A stretch of 64,000 bases of DNA, from NCBI RefSeq assembly GCF_001742165.1, contig NZ_CP016442.1, forward strand, positions 496,001 through 560,000, in the 5' to 3' direction. Shown here piece after piece: positions 1 through 10,301 of the stretch (position 1 is its first letter; each line of letters opens with the position of its first letter). The translations under genes and the position numbers were made by a program. The stretch comes from Burkholderia stabilis. GTDB taxonomy: Bacteria; Pseudomonadota; Gammaproteobacteria; Burkholderiales; Burkholderiaceae. The notes beneath the pieces were generated by a model. The model made no database searches and had not been told where the DNA came from. It was given only the letters and a program-made list of their open reading frames with translations.

Positions 1-330
1 GTCGCCGAGCTGGCCGGCCCACACGCCGAACTGGTGGCCGGAATACACCGATGCATACGGCATCGCGTTCGCGGGCCAGTCGCGCGTGGGGTTGCCGGCG
101 AACAGTTCGGCGAACCCGGGTTGGGCGGCGATCGATGCCGGCAAGTCGAGCAACTGCGCGACCTCGTCGGAGAAGCCGACGACGTACGGCGCGGCAAGCG
201 GCGCGGCCGGCAGCCGCGTATGAAACGCGTCGCCGAGCCGGACAAACGCGCCTTCGGCGGGCGCGCCAAGCGTGGCGGCGAGATCGGGGAGGGTGTCAGC
301 CGTATCGGCTGCGCTTCGGGAAAACGACAT
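1..330 (-). CDS. selO: SelO-family protein adenylyltransferase, N-terminal part (cut by window edge)
   Basis: The first 110 residues read as the start of the SelO/YdiU (UPF0061) family, pseudokinases known to transfer AMP to protein hydroxyl groups. The visible match is the family's N-terminal stretch with [12 protein letters not shown] followed by [18 protein letters not shown] at about 93-110. The ATP-binding core lies outside the window. The start is the ATG whose complement is at 328-330. A TACAAT -10-like hexamer lies upstream on the same strand. The family assignment is firm; activity cannot be judged from a fragment. Confidence 0.85.
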   Translation of the reverse strand, partial: MSFSRSAADTADTLPDLAATLGAPAEGAFVRLGDAFHTRLPAAPLAAPYVVGFSDEVAQLLDLPASIAAQPGFAELFAGNPTRDWPANAMPYASVYSGHQFGVWAGQLGD

Positions 331-668
331 GTTGAGCGCCTCTGGGTAAGCCGATATTGTAAGGCGGCGCCGCGCCGCCCGCATGGTGGCCCGCGCACCG
401 TGCGTCACGCCCGTCCGGGCCGCTGACGGGCGTACGCAAGGGCTGTTTCCCTATGGGCAATTTCGGGCATTCCCCCGGCAGGACCGGTGAATTCGGGGTT
501 GCCGCGAGAACCGCCGCTCGCCGCATCGTGCCGTTTGCGAATACGCTGCCGTATTCGCGGCGGCGTACGCGTCGCGAACGGCCGTTGTCGCGGCGAAGCG
601 TGCGTGTTCCATAGGGAAGCAGCCGCCGGGCTGATCACCGATTCGCGTCCTTCCGGGAGAACAAGACG
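331..668. other. Intergenic region between divergent selO and acyl-CoA ligase
   Basis: This 338-bp stretch separates two divergent genes and must hold both promoters. I see no convincing coding frame, RNA gene or repeat. A weak GGGAGAA ribosome-binding site precedes the ligase ATG at 669. Confidence 0.5.
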
Positions 669-2312
669 ATGGGTAAGCCGTTGCTGGGCCAGATGATGGA
701 CATGCCGCTGCTGGTGTCTTCGCTGATCGCGCATGCCGCGCGTCACGCGGGCGATACGGAGATCGTGTCGAAGCGCATCGAGGGCGATGTACATCGCTAT
801 ACGTATCGCGACTGCGAACGGCGCGCGAAGCAGCTCGCGCAGGCGCTCGCGCGGCTCGGCGTCGAATCCGGCGACCGTGTCGGCACGCTGGCGTGGAACG
901 GCTACCGGCATCTGGAAGCGTATTACGGGATCGGCGGGATGGGCGCGGTATGCCACACGATCAACCCGCGCCTGTTTCCCGAGCAGATCGCGTACATCGT
1001 CAATCACGCGGAGGACCTCTACGTCCTCTTCGACATCAATTTCGCGCCGCTGATCGACGCGATCGCGCCGCAGTGCCCGCACGTGAAAGGCTGGATCGCG
1101 ATGACGGACGCCGCGCACCTGCCGTCCGGCGCGACACCGCTGCTCTGCTACGAAATGCTCGTCGAAGCGGAGGACGGCCGCTACGACTGGCCGCGTCTCG
1201 ACGAACAGCAGGCGTCGGGGCTCTGCTACACGTCGGGCACGACCGGCAACCCGAAGGGTGTGCTGTATTCGCACCGCTCGACCGTGCTGCACGCGTACGG
1301 CGCCGCGCTGCCCGACGCGATGAACCTGTCCGCGATGGATGCCGTGCTGCCCGTCGTGCCGATGTTCCACGTCAACGCGTGGGGGCTGCCGTACGCGGTG
1401 CCGCTCACGGGCGGCAAGCTGGTGCTACCCGGCAAGGACCTCGACGGCAAATCGCTGTACGAGCTGATGGAGGCCGAGCGCGTGACGTTCTCCGCGGGCG
1501 TGCCGACCGTGTGGCTCGGCCTGCTCAACTACATGCGCGAAGCCGGCGTGCGTTTCTCGACACTGAACCGCACGGTGATCGGCGGCTCCGCGTGCCCGCC
1601 CGCGATGCTGCGCACGTTCGAGGACGAATACGGCGTGCGCGTGATCCACGCATGGGGCATGACCGAACTGTCGCCGCTCGGCACGCTCGCGAAGCTCAAC
1701 TGGGCTCAGTCGCAGCGGCCGCTCGACGCGCAGCGCCGCCTGCTCGAGAAGCAGGGGCGCGTGATCTGCGGCGTCGACATGCGCATCGTCGGCGAGGACG
1801 GCCGCGAATTGCCGTGGGACGGCGTCGCGTTCGGCGAACTGCAGGTGCGCGGGCCGTGGGTGATCGACCACTACTTTCGCGGCGACGCGTCGCCGCTGTC
1901 GGACGGCTGGTTCCCGACCGGCGACGTCGCGACGATCGACCCCGACGGTTTCCTGCAGATCACCGACCGCAGCAAGGACGTGATCAAGTCCGGCGGCGAG
2001 TGGATCAGCTCGATCGACATCGAGAACGTCGCGATCGCGCACCCGGGTGTGGCCGAGGCTGCGTGCATCGCGTGCGCGCACCCCAAATGGACCGAGCGCC
2101 CGTTGCTCGTGGTGGTGCCGCGCGAAGGCGCGAACCTGAATCGCGACACGCTGCTCGCGTTCTACGAAGGCAAGGTCGCGAAATGGTGGATCCCCGACGA
2201 CGTCGTGTTCGTCGAATCGCTGCCGCACACCGCGACCGGCAAGCTGCAGAAGCTGAAGCTGCGCGAGACGTTCCGCGATTACGTGCTGCCGACGGCGACG
2301 GTCGAGCCGTAA
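669..2312 (+). CDS. Medium/long-chain fatty acid--CoA ligase (AMP-binding)
   Basis: A 547-aa member of the ANL superfamily that activates fatty acids to acyl-CoA through an acyl-adenylate. The P-loop-like motif [11 protein letters not shown] lies at about 188-198, the A5-type motif HAWGMTEL near 330, the [12 protein letters not shown] motif near 415, and the C-terminal catalytic lysine region [11 protein letters not shown] near 527. Length and motif spacing are normal for AlkK-like medium-chain ligases, so substrate length is uncertain. It lies 191 bp upstream of fadB on the same strand, which fits supply of acyl-CoA to beta-oxidation, but a separate promoter candidate sits in that gap. Confidence 0.85.
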   Translation: MGKPLLGQMMDMPLLVSSLIAHAARHAGDTEIVSKRIEGDVHRYTYRDCERRAKQLAQALARLGVESGDRVGTLAWNGYRHLEAYYGIGGMGAVCHTINPRLFPEQIAYIVNHAEDLYVLFDINFAPLIDAIAPQCPHVKGWIAMTDAAHLPSGATPLLCYEMLVEAEDGRYDWPRLDEQQASGLCYTSGTTGNPKGVLYSHRSTVLHAYGAALPDAMNLSAMDAVLPVVPMFHVNAWGLPYAVPLTGGKLVLPGKDLDGKSLYELMEAERVTFSAGVPTVWLGLLNYMREAGVRFSTLNRTVIGGSACPPAMLRTFEDEYGVRVIHAWGMTELSPLGTLAKLNWAQSQRPLDAQRRLLEKQGRVICGVDMRIVGEDGRELPWDGVAFGELQVRGPWVIDHYFRGDASPLSDGWFPTGDVATIDPDGFLQITDRSKDVIKSGGEWISSIDIENVAIAHPGVAEAACIACAHPKWTERPLLVVVPREGANLNRDTLLAFYEGKVAKWWIPDDVVFVESLPHTATGKLQKLKLRETFRDYVLPTATVEP

Positions 2313-2385
2313 CGCTGGCGCCGGGCCGGCAACGGCCCGCGATCCGGTCGCCCGATCCGTCCCCGGATCGGGAACAAAATTCAAA

Positions 2386-2415
2386 TTGAACGATCGTGCT
2401 TTTTCGTTGTATGCT
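2386..2415 (+). promoter_or_regulatory. Candidate sigma-70 promoter with palindromic operator for fadB-pncA-fadA
   Basis: TTGAAC (2386-2391) and TATGCT (2410-2415) are separated by 18 bp. An 8-bp palindrome ACGATCGT (2390-2397) overlaps the -35 hexamer. TetR-type regulators of fatty acid genes in betaproteobacteria are known to use such short palindromes, so repressor control is plausible; the regulator is not in this window. Confidence 0.45.
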
Positions 2416-2503
2416 GCCTCCGTTCGATCAGGACATGCGGCTGTTCGACCGCGCACAATGAAGCGCAGCCACCCCGGCGCGCGATGCATGGAGGCAGGCA
2501 GAG

Positions 2504-4588
2504 ATGGCAGTGGATTACTCGACTCGCGACGGCGTGGCCGTCCTTACGCTCAACAATCCGCCCGTCAACGGGCTCGGCCTGTCGACCCGGCTCGGCATCA
2601 TGGACGCGCTCGATCGCGCCGCGCAGGATCCGTCGGTCACGGCGATCGTGCTGACGGGCGCGGGCCGCGCATTCTCGGGCGGCGCCGACATCACCGAATT
2701 CAATACGCCGAAGGCGCTGCAGGAGCCGACGCTGCACACCGTGATCCGCGCGGTGGAGGCGAGCGCGAAGCCGGTCGTCGCGGCGCTGCACAGCGTCGTG
2801 ATGGGCGGCGGCCTCGAGCTCGCGCTCGGTGCGCATTACCGTATCGCGGCGCCGGGTGCGCAGGTCGCGCTGCCCGAAGTGAAGCTCGGCCTGCTGCCGG
2901 GCGCGGGCGGCACGCAGCGCCTGCCGCGCGCGGTCGGGCTCGAAACCGCGCTGAACATGATCGTGTCGGGCGCGCCGGTGCCGTCCGAGCAACTCGCGAA
3001 GAGCGGGCTGTTCGACGAAATGGCCGATGGCGACCTGCTCGACGCGGCCGTCGCGTTCGCGCGCAAGGTCGGCGCGCAGGCCGGGCCGCATCCGCGCGTG
3101 CGCGATCGCAAGATCGTCCACGAAAACGCCGCGGGCTTCATCCAGTTCGCGCGCAATTCCGCACAGGCCGCCGCGCCGAATTTCCCCGCGCCGCACAAGT
3201 GCATCGACGCGATCGAGGCCGGCGTGCTGAACGGCTTCGACAAGGGCAGCGTCGCTGAGCGCGAGGGTTTCGTCGCGCTGATGATGACGCCGGAAAGCCG
3301 CGCGCTGCGGCATGCGTTCTTCGGCGAGCGCGCCGCGAGCAAGATCCCCGACGTGCCGTCCGATACGCCGCTGCGCGAGATCCGCCGCGTCGGCGTGATC
3401 GGCGCGGGCACGATGGGCGGCGGGATCGCGATGAACTTCGTCAACGCGGGCCTGCCCGTCACGCTGCTCGAGACGAAGCAGGACGCGCTCGAGCGCGGCA
3501 TCGCGACGATCCGCAAGAACTACGACGCGCAGGTGAAGAAGGGCAAGCTCACGCAGGAGAAGCTCGACGCGCGCATGGCGCTGATCACGCCGACGCTGTC
3601 CTACGACGACCTGAAGGATGCCGACCTGATCGTCGAGGCCGTGTTCGAGGAACTCGGCGTGAAGGAGCAGGTGTTCAAGAAGCTCGACGAAGTCGCGAAA
3701 CCGGGCGCGATCCTCGCGTCGAACACGTCGACGCTCGACGTCGACAAGATCGCGGCGTTCACGAAGCGTCCGCAGGACGTCGTCGGCATGCACTTCTTCA
3801 GCCCGGCGAACGTGATGAAGCTGCTCGAGGTCGTGCGCGGCGCGCAGACCGCGAAGGACGTGCTCGCGACCGTGATGGCGGTGGCGAAGAAGATCCGCAA
3901 GACGGCCGTCGTGTCGGGCGTATGCGACGGATTCATCGGCAACCGGATGATCGAGCAGTACATCCGCCAGGCGCTCTTCATGCTCGAGGAAGGCGCGCTG
4001 CCCGCGCAGGTCGATCGCGCGATCGAGAAGTTCGGTTTCGCGATGGGGCCGTTCCGGATGAGCGACCTCGCCGGCAACGACATCGGCTGGGCGATCCGCA
4101 AGCGCCGCTACGTCGAGAAGCCCGATCTGCAGTATTCGAAGATCGCCGACCGCCTGTGCGAGCAGGGCCGATTCGGCCAGAAGACGGGCGCCGGCTGGTA
4201 CGACTACGTGCCGGGCGAGCGCAAGGCGAAGCCGTCGTCGCTCGTCGACGAGATGGTCGTCGCGTATTCGAAGGAGCGTGGCGTCGAGCGGCGCAAGATC
4301 GGCGACGACGAGATCGTCGAGCGGCTGGTGTTCGCGCTCGTCAACGAAGGCGCGAAGATCCTCGAGGAGAAGATCGCGTCGAAGGCGTCCGACATCGACA
4401 TGGTCTACCTGACCGGCTACGGCTTCCCGCTGTGGCGCGGCGGCCCGATGCTGTACGCGGACGTGGTCGGCCTCTACAACGTCGAGCGCGCGATTCGCCG
4501 TTACGCGGCTGCGCCGAACGGCGACGCATGGCAGCTCGCGCCGTCGATTGCGGAGCTGGCGAAGGCCGGCCGCGGGTTCAACGGCTGA
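2504..4588 (+). CDS. fadB: Bifunctional enoyl-CoA hydratase / 3-hydroxyacyl-CoA dehydrogenase
   Basis: A 694-aa fusion enzyme catalysing the hydration and NAD-dependent oxidation steps of beta-oxidation. The N-terminal crotonase half shows the oxyanion-hole motifs GAGRAFSGGADI and VVMGGGLELALG. The dehydrogenase half starts near residue 297 with the Rossmann motif GVIGAGTMGGGIAM, followed by the conserved VVGMHFFSPANVMKLLE. Length matches the FadB/FadJ family. The start ATG follows AGGCAGAG. It is cotranscribed with pncA (44 bp gap) and the thiolase fadA, so the operon supplies hydratase, dehydrogenase and thiolase activities. FadB and FadJ types are hard to separate by eye; the adjacent thiolase favours a degradative FadB role. 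Confidence 0.88.
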   Translation: MAVDYSTRDGVAVLTLNNPPVNGLGLSTRLGIMDALDRAAQDPSVTAIVLTGAGRAFSGGADITEFNTPKALQEPTLHTVIRAVEASAKPVVAALHSVVMGGGLELALGAHYRIAAPGAQVALPEVKLGLLPGAGGTQRLPRAVGLETALNMIVSGAPVPSEQLAKSGLFDEMADGDLLDAAVAFARKVGAQAGPHPRVRDRKIVHENAAGFIQFARNSAQAAAPNFPAPHKCIDAIEAGVLNGFDKGSVAEREGFVALMMTPESRALRHAFFGERAASKIPDVPSDTPLREIRRVGVIGAGTMGGGIAMNFVNAGLPVTLLETKQDALERGIATIRKNYDAQVKKGKLTQEKLDARMALITPTLSYDDLKDADLIVEAVFEELGVKEQVFKKLDEVAKPGAILASNTSTLDVDKIAAFTKRPQDVVGMHFFSPANVMKLLEVVRGAQTAKDVLATVMAVAKKIRKTAVVSGVCDGFIGNRMIEQYIRQALFMLEEGALPAQVDRAIEKFGFAMGPFRMSDLAGNDIGWAIRKRRYVEKPDLQYSKIADRLCEQGRFGQKTGAGWYDYVPGERKAKPSSLVDEMVVAYSKERGVERRKIGDDEIVERLVFALVNEGAKILEEKIASKASDIDMVYLTGYGFPLWRGGPMLYADVVGLYNVERAIRRYAAAPNGDAWQLAPSIAELAKAGRGFNG

Positions 4589-4632
4589 CGGCACCGCACG
4601 GCGGCGCGACCGATTTCCCCAGGAGAAACGCG

Positions 4633-5265
4633 ATGAAACGCACCGACGACGTACTGCTCGTGATCGACGTGCAATACGACTTCATGCCGGGCGGCGCGCT
4701 CGCGGTGCCCGACGGCGATGCCGTCGTGCCGGTGATCAACGCGCTCGCGCAACGCTTCGACCAGGTCGTGCTGACGCAGGACTGGCACCCGCGCGACCAC
4801 GTGTCGTTCGCGGCGAACCATCCGGGCCGCGAGCCGTTTTCCACGCTCACGCTGCCGTACGGCGAGCAGGTGCTGTGGCCCGTGCATTGCGTGCAGGACA
4901 CCGACGGCGCGGCGCTGCATCGCGATCTCGACATCCCGCACGCGCGGCTCGTGATCCGCAAGGGCGGCGACGCGCAGGTCGACAGCTATTCCGCGTTCGT
5001 CGAAGCCGACCGCACGACGCGTACGGGGCTCGCGGGGTATCTGCGCGAGCTTGGCGCGAAGCGCGTGTGGTGCTGCGGGCTTGCGACCGACTATTGCGTC
5101 GCGTGGTCGGCGCTCGATGCGCGCGCGGCCGGTTTCGAAGCCGCGGTAATCAACGATGCGTGCCGCGCAATCGACCTGAACGGGTCGCTCGCGCACGCAT
5201 GGCAGCAGATGCAGGCAGCGGGCGTCGCACATGTGACGTCCGCGGGCGCGCGCCCGGCGGCGTAG
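4633..5265 (+). CDS. pncA: Nicotinamidase (isochorismatase fold)
   Basis: A 210-aa cysteine hydrolase that converts nicotinamide to nicotinate for NAD salvage. The catalytic Asp lies in [12 protein letters not shown], the metal ligands in [12 protein letters not shown], the Lys in [14 protein letters not shown], and the catalytic Cys in [15 protein letters not shown]. The start at 4633 follows AGGAGAAACGCG. It sits between fadB and fadA in the same direction with short gaps. That is an odd place for NAD salvage, but NAD is consumed by the neighbouring dehydrogenase. Family and function are clear from the motifs. Confidence 0.92.
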   Translation: MKRTDDVLLVIDVQYDFMPGGALAVPDGDAVVPVINALAQRFDQVVLTQDWHPRDHVSFAANHPGREPFSTLTLPYGEQVLWPVHCVQDTDGAALHRDLDIPHARLVIRKGGDAQVDSYSAFVEADRTTRTGLAGYLRELGAKRVWCCGLATDYCVAWSALDARAAGFEAAVINDACRAIDLNGSLAHAWQQMQAAGVAHVTSAGARPAA

Positions 5266-5317
5266 CGCATTCCCTATCCGAGATTCAGGACATGAAGCAG
5301 GACCGAAGGAGACTCGC

Positions 5318-6496
5318 ATGACCGAAGCCGTAATCGTATCGACCGCACGTACGCCGCTCGCGAAATCCTGGCGCGGCGCCTTCAACATGACGCACGGCGC
5401 GACGCTCGGCGGCCACGTGGTCGCCGCCGCGCTCGAACGCGCGAAGCTCGACCCCGCGCGCGTCGAGGACGTCATCATGGGCTGTGCGAACCCCGAAGGC
5501 GCGACCGGCGCCAACATCGCGCGGCAGATCGCGCTGCGCGCGGGGCTGCCCGTCAGCGTGCCGGGGATGACGGTGAACCGGTTCTGTTCGTCGGGGCTGC
5601 AGACCATCGCGCTGGCCGCGCAACGGATCATCGCGGGCGAAGGCGAGGTGTATGTCGCGGGCGGCGTCGAATCGATCTCGTGCGTGCAGAACGAGATGAA
5701 TCGCCACATGATCCAGGAAGGCTGGCTCGTCGAGCACAAGCCCGAGATCTACTGGAACATGCTGCAGACGGCCGAAAACGTCGCGAAGCGCTACGGCATC
5801 GCGAAGGAGCGTCAGGACGAGTACGGTGCGCGCTCGCAGCTGCGCGCCGCGGCCGCGCAGGAAGCAGGCCTCTTTCGCGACGAGATCGTGCCGATCACCG
5901 TGCGCGCCGGTATCGCCGACAAGGCGACGGGCCGCCTGTTCACGAAGGAAGTGACGGTATCGGCCGACGAAGGCATCCGCCCCGACACGACGCTCGAAGG
6001 CGTATCGAAGATTCGTTCGGCGGTGCCGGGCGGCGTGATCACTGCCGGCAACGCGAGCCAGTTCTCGGACGGCGCGTCGGCGTGCGTCGTGATGAGCGCC
6101 GCTGCCGCGCAGCGCGAAGGGCTGCAGCCGCTGGGCGTGTTTCGCGGCTTCGCGGTGGCCGGCTGCGAGCCGGACGAGATGGGCATCGGCCCGGTGTTCG
6201 CGGTGCCGAAGCTGCTGAAGCAGGCGGGGCTGAAGGTCGACGACATCGGCTTGTGGGAACTGAACGAAGCGTTCGCGGTGCAGGTGCTGTACTGCCGCGA
6301 CACGCTCGGGATTCCTGATGACCGCCTGAACGTGAACGGCGGCGCGATCGCGGTCGGCCATCCGTACGGCGTGTCGGGTGCGCGCCTGACCGGCCATGCG
6401 TTGATCGAAGGCAAGCGGCGCGGCGTGAAGTACGTGGTCGTCACGATGTGCATCGGCGGCGGGCAGGGCGCGGCCGGCCTGTTCGAAATCGTCTGA
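5318..6496 (+). CDS. fadA: Acetyl-CoA acyltransferase (thiolase)
   Basis: A 392-aa thiolase that cleaves 3-ketoacyl-CoA to acetyl-CoA and a shortened acyl-CoA. The acylated cysteine lies in [10 protein letters not shown] near residue 90. The C-terminal active-site motifs are [16 protein letters not shown] and [10 protein letters not shown]. The length is standard. It is the last gene of the fadB-pncA-fadA run. A degradative type I thiolase is favoured by context over a biosynthetic type II enzyme, although sequence alone leaves some doubt. Confidence 0.88.
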   Translation: MTEAVIVSTARTPLAKSWRGAFNMTHGATLGGHVVAAALERAKLDPARVEDVIMGCANPEGATGANIARQIALRAGLPVSVPGMTVNRFCSSGLQTIALAAQRIIAGEGEVYVAGGVESISCVQNEMNRHMIQEGWLVEHKPEIYWNMLQTAENVAKRYGIAKERQDEYGARSQLRAAAAQEAGLFRDEIVPITVRAGIADKATGRLFTKEVTVSADEGIRPDTTLEGVSKIRSAVPGGVITAGNASQFSDGASACVVMSAAAAQREGLQPLGVFRGFAVAGCEPDEMGIGPVFAVPKLLKQAGLKVDDIGLWELNEAFAVQVLYCRDTLGIPDDRLNVNGGAIAVGHPYGVSGARLTGHALIEGKRRGVKYVVVTMCIGGGQGAAGLFEIV

Positions 6497-6643
6497 TTTT
6501 TTTCGCCGGTGTTTTGGCCGGTAGCGGCCGCGGTTTCGCTTCGGCGAGGCCGGCGGCCGCAAGTCGAATCGGCGCGGCCGCGCCGCGATTCGAAACGAAC
6601 GGGAAGCAAAGGGCATGCACCCGGCAATGCCGTTTCCCCTTAC

Positions 6644-6671
6644 TTGTCAAACAAATTGCCCCACCTATACT
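6644..6671 (+). promoter_or_regulatory. Candidate promoter for the diguanylate cyclase
   Basis: TTGTCA (6644-6649) and TATACT (6666-6671) are spaced by 16 bp in an AT-richer pocket about 100 bp before the GGDEF gene ATG. They match sigma-70 consensus well. Confidence 0.5.
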
Positions 6672-6771
6672 TGCTCTGACATTTGCCTTTCGGCACGATG
6701 GGCCGGACCGCGCGTCGCGCGATCCGTGCCGCGAAGGTTCGAACCAACGCAGCAGACCGACCGGGGACCGA

Positions 6772-8172
6772 ATGAGTACGACCTATGCAGCCGGGGAGCC
6801 GCCGCGCGTCGTCAGCGCAGCCGCGAGGCTTTACGCGAAATGTCTGCTGATCGGATTCGCGTTGCTGCCCGCGTATCTGATTGTCTATCTGTGGTTCTTC
6901 AGCGACCCGCACGTCGTGTTCGAGAGCCATGCGTTCCATGAAATCGCGATCGCGGCCGCCACGCTCGAGGGCGCGTTCGTCACCTACGTGACATGGGTGT
7001 GCTACCGGTCGTCCGGCGAGCCGCTGTTGCGCTGGCTGACACTCGGCTTTCTCGGTTTCGCGATGATCTATGCGCTGCACGGTGCCTTCACCGGGATGGC
7101 GCACCACAATATCTGGCTGTTCCTGCTGTACGGGCCCGCGTCGCGGCTCGTGATGTCGATCCTGCTGCTCACGGGACTGCTGTCGTATTCGCGTCCGCCC
7201 GATCGCCTCGACAAGCGTACGAGTGCGCGGACGTGGCTGCCGTGGATCGTGTTCTTCGTGGCCGTCAACGTGGCGGTGGCGTACCTCGCGTATTCGCCGG
7301 TCGCGGGCGCGCTGGGCACGCGGCTGTCGATGGAGGGCGGCGCGCTCGTGTTCTCGCTGCTGAACGTCGCCATGCTGCTCGCGCGGCGGATCCGCTCGCC
7401 GCTGATGGTGATCTACGGCGTGTCGATCATGGCGTTCGCGCTGTCGTCGCTCGCGTTCATTCTCGGCAAGCCGTGGAACCACATGTGGTGGCTCGCACAC
7501 GCGATTTTCGCGGGCGGCTTCTTCCTGCTGAGCTACGGCGTCGTGCAGGCGCTGCAGACGACGCGTTCGTTTTCCGCGATCTACAGCCAGGAAGACCTGA
7601 TGAGCCGGCTGTCGGAATCGATGGCGCGCACCGAGAGCGCGTTGCAGGAGCTGCGGCGCACGAACCAGAAGCTCGAGTACATGGCCGCGACCGATCCGAT
7701 GACGGGCGCGTCGAACCGGCGGCAGTTCATCGCGCAGGTCGAGCGCGAGATGGTGCGGGCCGAGCGCGACGGCACGCCGTTCTGCCTGCTCGCGCTCGAT
7801 CTCGACAATTTCAAGAACATCAACGATGCGTACGGGCACCAGATCGGCGACGAGGTGCTGCGCGGCGTCGTCCGTCAATGCCTCGAGGCGATTCGCCCGG
7901 CAGGCGGGCTTGCGCGGGTCGGCGGCGAGGAGTTCATGGCGCTGTTGCCGGAGATGCCGCTCGAAGGCGCGCGCATGACGGCCGAGCGCGTGCGCTCCTC
8001 GATCGCGAGTTCGCCGTTCGGGCTCGATTTCAAGCGCGTGCAGGTGACGGTCAGCGTCGGCGTCGCGCAATACGGCGTCGACGGCAGCACGGTCGACGCG
8101 CTGCTGCGCGTGGTCGACGAGCGGCTGTACCAGGCGAAGCGGGAAGGGCGGAACCGGGTCGTGTCGCGGTGA
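6772..8172 (+). CDS. Membrane diguanylate cyclase (GGDEF)
   Basis: A 466-aa protein that should make cyclic di-GMP from two GTP. The N-terminal half (about 20-260) is hydrophobic with roughly seven membrane spans and looks like an integral membrane sensor of the MASE type. A short coiled segment near 275-305 (ETALQELRRTNQKLE-like) joins it to the GGDEF domain. The active-site loop is GGEEF at about 384-388. No EEAL domain follows, and I see no RxxD inhibitory site immediately upstream of GGEEF. ATG at 6772 follows the promoter candidate. The signal sensed is unknown. Confidence 0.87.
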   Translation: MSTTYAAGEPPRVVSAAARLYAKCLLIGFALLPAYLIVYLWFFSDPHVVFESHAFHEIAIAAATLEGAFVTYVTWVCYRSSGEPLLRWLTLGFLGFAMIYALHGAFTGMAHHNIWLFLLYGPASRLVMSILLLTGLLSYSRPPDRLDKRTSARTWLPWIVFFVAVNVAVAYLAYSPVAGALGTRLSMEGGALVFSLLNVAMLLARRIRSPLMVIYGVSIMAFALSSLAFILGKPWNHMWWLAHAIFAGGFFLLSYGVVQALQTTRSFSAIYSQEDLMSRLSESMARTESALQELRRTNQKLEYMAATDPMTGASNRRQFIAQVEREMVRAERDGTPFCLLALDLDNFKNINDAYGHQIGDEVLRGVVRQCLEAIRPAGGLARVGGEEFMALLPEMPLEGARMTAERVRSSIASSPFGLDFKRVQVTVSVGVAQYGVDGSTVDALLRVVDERLYQAKREGRNRVVSR

Positions 8173-8221
8173 CGCGGGCGCGGACGGGACGCACGGCGCG
8201 CGGCCCGTCGGAATCCGCCGC

Positions 8222-9139
8222 CTAGGCCGCGAGCAACGGCGGAATCGCCGCCAGCACCGCATCGATGGCCACCCGCAGCTTGTGCGGCAGGAACCGCGTG
8301 GCGGGCCACACCACATGCATCGGCGTGCCGCCCGACGACGCGTGGTCGAGCACGCGCACCAGCGCCCCCGTGCGCAACGCGTCGCACACGAGCCATTCGG
8401 GTAGGTGAACGAGCCCCGCGCCGCGCTGGGCGGCCGCGAGCAGGCTGTCGATGTCGTCGAAGCCGAGCCGGTACGACAGCGCGGGCTGCACGACGCGGCC
8501 GTCCGGCCCCGCCAGCGTCCACGGATTCGCGCGGCCGCCGCGCAGGTAGACGATGCAGCGATGTGCGGCGAGTTCGTCGGTACTGCGCGGCGTGCCTCGC
8601 GCGCGCAGATACGCGGGCGACGCGCAGACCGCCATCGACTGGGTGCCGAGCGGGCGCGCGATCAGCGTATCGCTGTCGGGTAGCGCGCCGCTGCGAATGG
8701 CGAGATCGACACCTTCGTCCGCGAAGTCGACGACGCGATCGGTGAAATGCCCTTCGACCTGCAGTTGCGGATGCTGCTCCGCCAGATCGAGCAGCAGCGG
8801 CGTCACGTGATGACGGCCGAACACGACGGGCGCGCTCACGCGAATCCGCCCGGCGGCCTCGCTGCGGCCGGCTTCGAGCATGTGCTGGGCGGCATCGAGT
8901 TCCTCCAGCGCCTGCGCGCACCGTTCGTAGAACGCGTGGCCGTCGTCGGTCAGCGCGAGGCTGCGCGTGGTCCGCACGAACAGCCGCGTCCCGAGCCGCG
9001 CTTCGAGCCGGCCGATTGCCTTGCCGACTGCCGAGCGCGTTTGTCCGAGCCGGGCGGCTGCCTGCGCGAAACTGCCGGCGTCGACGGCCGCGACGAACGC
9101 GCTGATGCCGGCCAGCCTGTCGGGCGAGATTGGTTCCAT
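8222..9139 (-). CDS. LysR-family transcriptional regulator
   Basis: A 305-aa regulator with an N-terminal winged helix-turn-helix (residues 6-65, containing GSFAQAAARLGQTRSAVGKAIGRLE) and a periplasmic-binding-like effector domain. The long frame opens further upstream, but the family start MEPISPDRL at 9139 is preferred because LysR proteins begin just before this helix. It is divergent from the oxidoreductase at 9231 with a 91-bp gap, the usual arrangement for a regulator and its target. The effector ligand cannot be inferred. Confidence 0.88.
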   Translation of the reverse strand: MEPISPDRLAGISAFVAAVDAGSFAQAAARLGQTRSAVGKAIGRLEARLGTRLFVRTTRSLALTDDGHAFYERCAQALEELDAAQHMLEAGRSEAAGRIRVSAPVVFGRHHVTPLLLDLAEQHPQLQVEGHFTDRVVDFADEGVDLAIRSGALPDSDTLIARPLGTQSMAVCASPAYLRARGTPRSTDELAAHRCIVYLRGGRANPWTLAGPDGRVVQPALSYRLGFDDIDSLLAAAQRGAGLVHLPEWLVCDALRTGALVRVLDHASSGGTPMHVVWPATRFLPHKLRVAIDAVLAAIPPLLAA

Positions 9140-9230
9140 TTTGTCTACGATAGGTCGATAAAATCGCGCCACATGGCGGCTACAGGAATCATTATCCTGC
9201 GAACTCCCTGTTTTCGTTATCGGAGTCGCC

Positions 9231-10244
9231 ATGTCGTCACTCATGCATCGCTGGCAATCGCCGGCTTTCGGTCGTCAACACCTGCAGCTTGCGCCCGTGC
9301 CCGTTCCGGTGCCGGGCGCGCGCGACGTGCTGGTGCGCGTGGACGCCGTCGCGCTGAACTATCGCGACCTGCTGGTGCTGCGCGACGGGATGGGGATGGC
9401 CGTGCCGTTTCCGCTGGTGCCCGGTTCGGACATGCGCGGCGAGGTCGTCGCGACCGGGGCCGACGTGGCGGATTTCGCGCCGGGCGATGCGGTGATCAGC
9501 ACGTTCTTCACCGGCTGGCAGGACGGCATCCAGCCGCGCGGCAGCGTGCCGCTCGGCGTGCCGGGGCCGGGGATGCTGTCGGAGTATGTGGTGCTCGGCG
9601 CTGATTCACTGGTGGCCGCACCGCGCACGCTCGACGCGGCGCAGGCCAGCACGCTCACCTGCGCCGGGCTGACCGCGTGGTATGCGCTGGCCGATGCGTC
9701 GACGACGCGGCCGGGCGATACGGTGGTCGTGATCGGCACGGGCGGCGTCGCGCTGTTCGCCGTGCAGATCGCCCATGCACAGGGCGCGCGCGTGATCGTC
9801 GTGTCGGGCAGCGACGAGAAGCTCGAGCGCGCGAAGCGGCTCGGCGCGCACGACGGGATCAACCGTTCACGCACGCCGGACTGGGCCGCGGAAGTGCGCG
9901 CGCTGACCGGCGGGCGCGGTGCCGATCACGTGCTGGAACTCGCGGGCGCGGACAATTTCGGGCGTTCGCTGTCGTCGCTCGTGCAGGGCGGCCGCGTGTC
10001 GGTGATCGGCAATCTGGGCGGCGACGCACTGACGACGTCCGTGTATCCGCTGCTGACGGGGCGCGCGACCGTGCAGGGGATCGGCGTCGCGCACCGCCGC
10101 GCGCTCGAGGATCTCGTGCGTGCGGTGGACTGGCTGAAGCTGAAGCCGGTGATCGAGCACGAGTACGCGTTCGATGCGCTGCCGGCCGCGCTCGACCATC
10201 TCGAACGCGGCGCATTCGGCAAGGTGGTCGTGCGGATGCGCTGA
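9231..10244 (+). CDS. Zinc-independent MDR alcohol dehydrogenase / quinone oxidoreductase family
   Basis: A 337-aa medium-chain dehydrogenase/reductase. The N-terminal catalytic domain has LNYRDLLVLRDG and the nucleotide-binding domain begins near residue 166 (VVIGTGGVALFAVQIA). The structural zinc cysteine cluster is absent, which points to the quinone oxidoreductase-like branch that uses NADPH. ATG at 9231 is preceded by a CGGAG site. The divergent LysR gene is its probable regulator. The substrate is unknown. Confidence 0.82.
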   Translation: MSSLMHRWQSPAFGRQHLQLAPVPVPVPGARDVLVRVDAVALNYRDLLVLRDGMGMAVPFPLVPGSDMRGEVVATGADVADFAPGDAVISTFFTGWQDGIQPRGSVPLGVPGPGMLSEYVVLGADSLVAAPRTLDAAQASTLTCAGLTAWYALADASTTRPGDTVVVIGTGGVALFAVQIAHAQGARVIVVSGSDEKLERAKRLGAHDGINRSRTPDWAAEVRALTGGRGADHVLELAGADNFGRSLSSLVQGGRVSVIGNLGGDALTTSVYPLLTGRATVQGIGVAHRRALEDLVRAVDWLKLKPVIEHEYAFDALPAALDHLERGAFGKVVVRMR

Positions 10245-10301
10245 GCGATGCCGCATGCGCCGAAGCCCGCGGTTTCGGCGCATGACCGGTGCGATGCTGC
10301 A

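Noticed and set aside
2381..4594. Very long open frame on the minus strand opposite fadB
   Set aside because: It is a mirror of a high-GC gene; the translation is Arg/Ala/His-rich with no family likeness, while the plus strand has complete FadB motifs.
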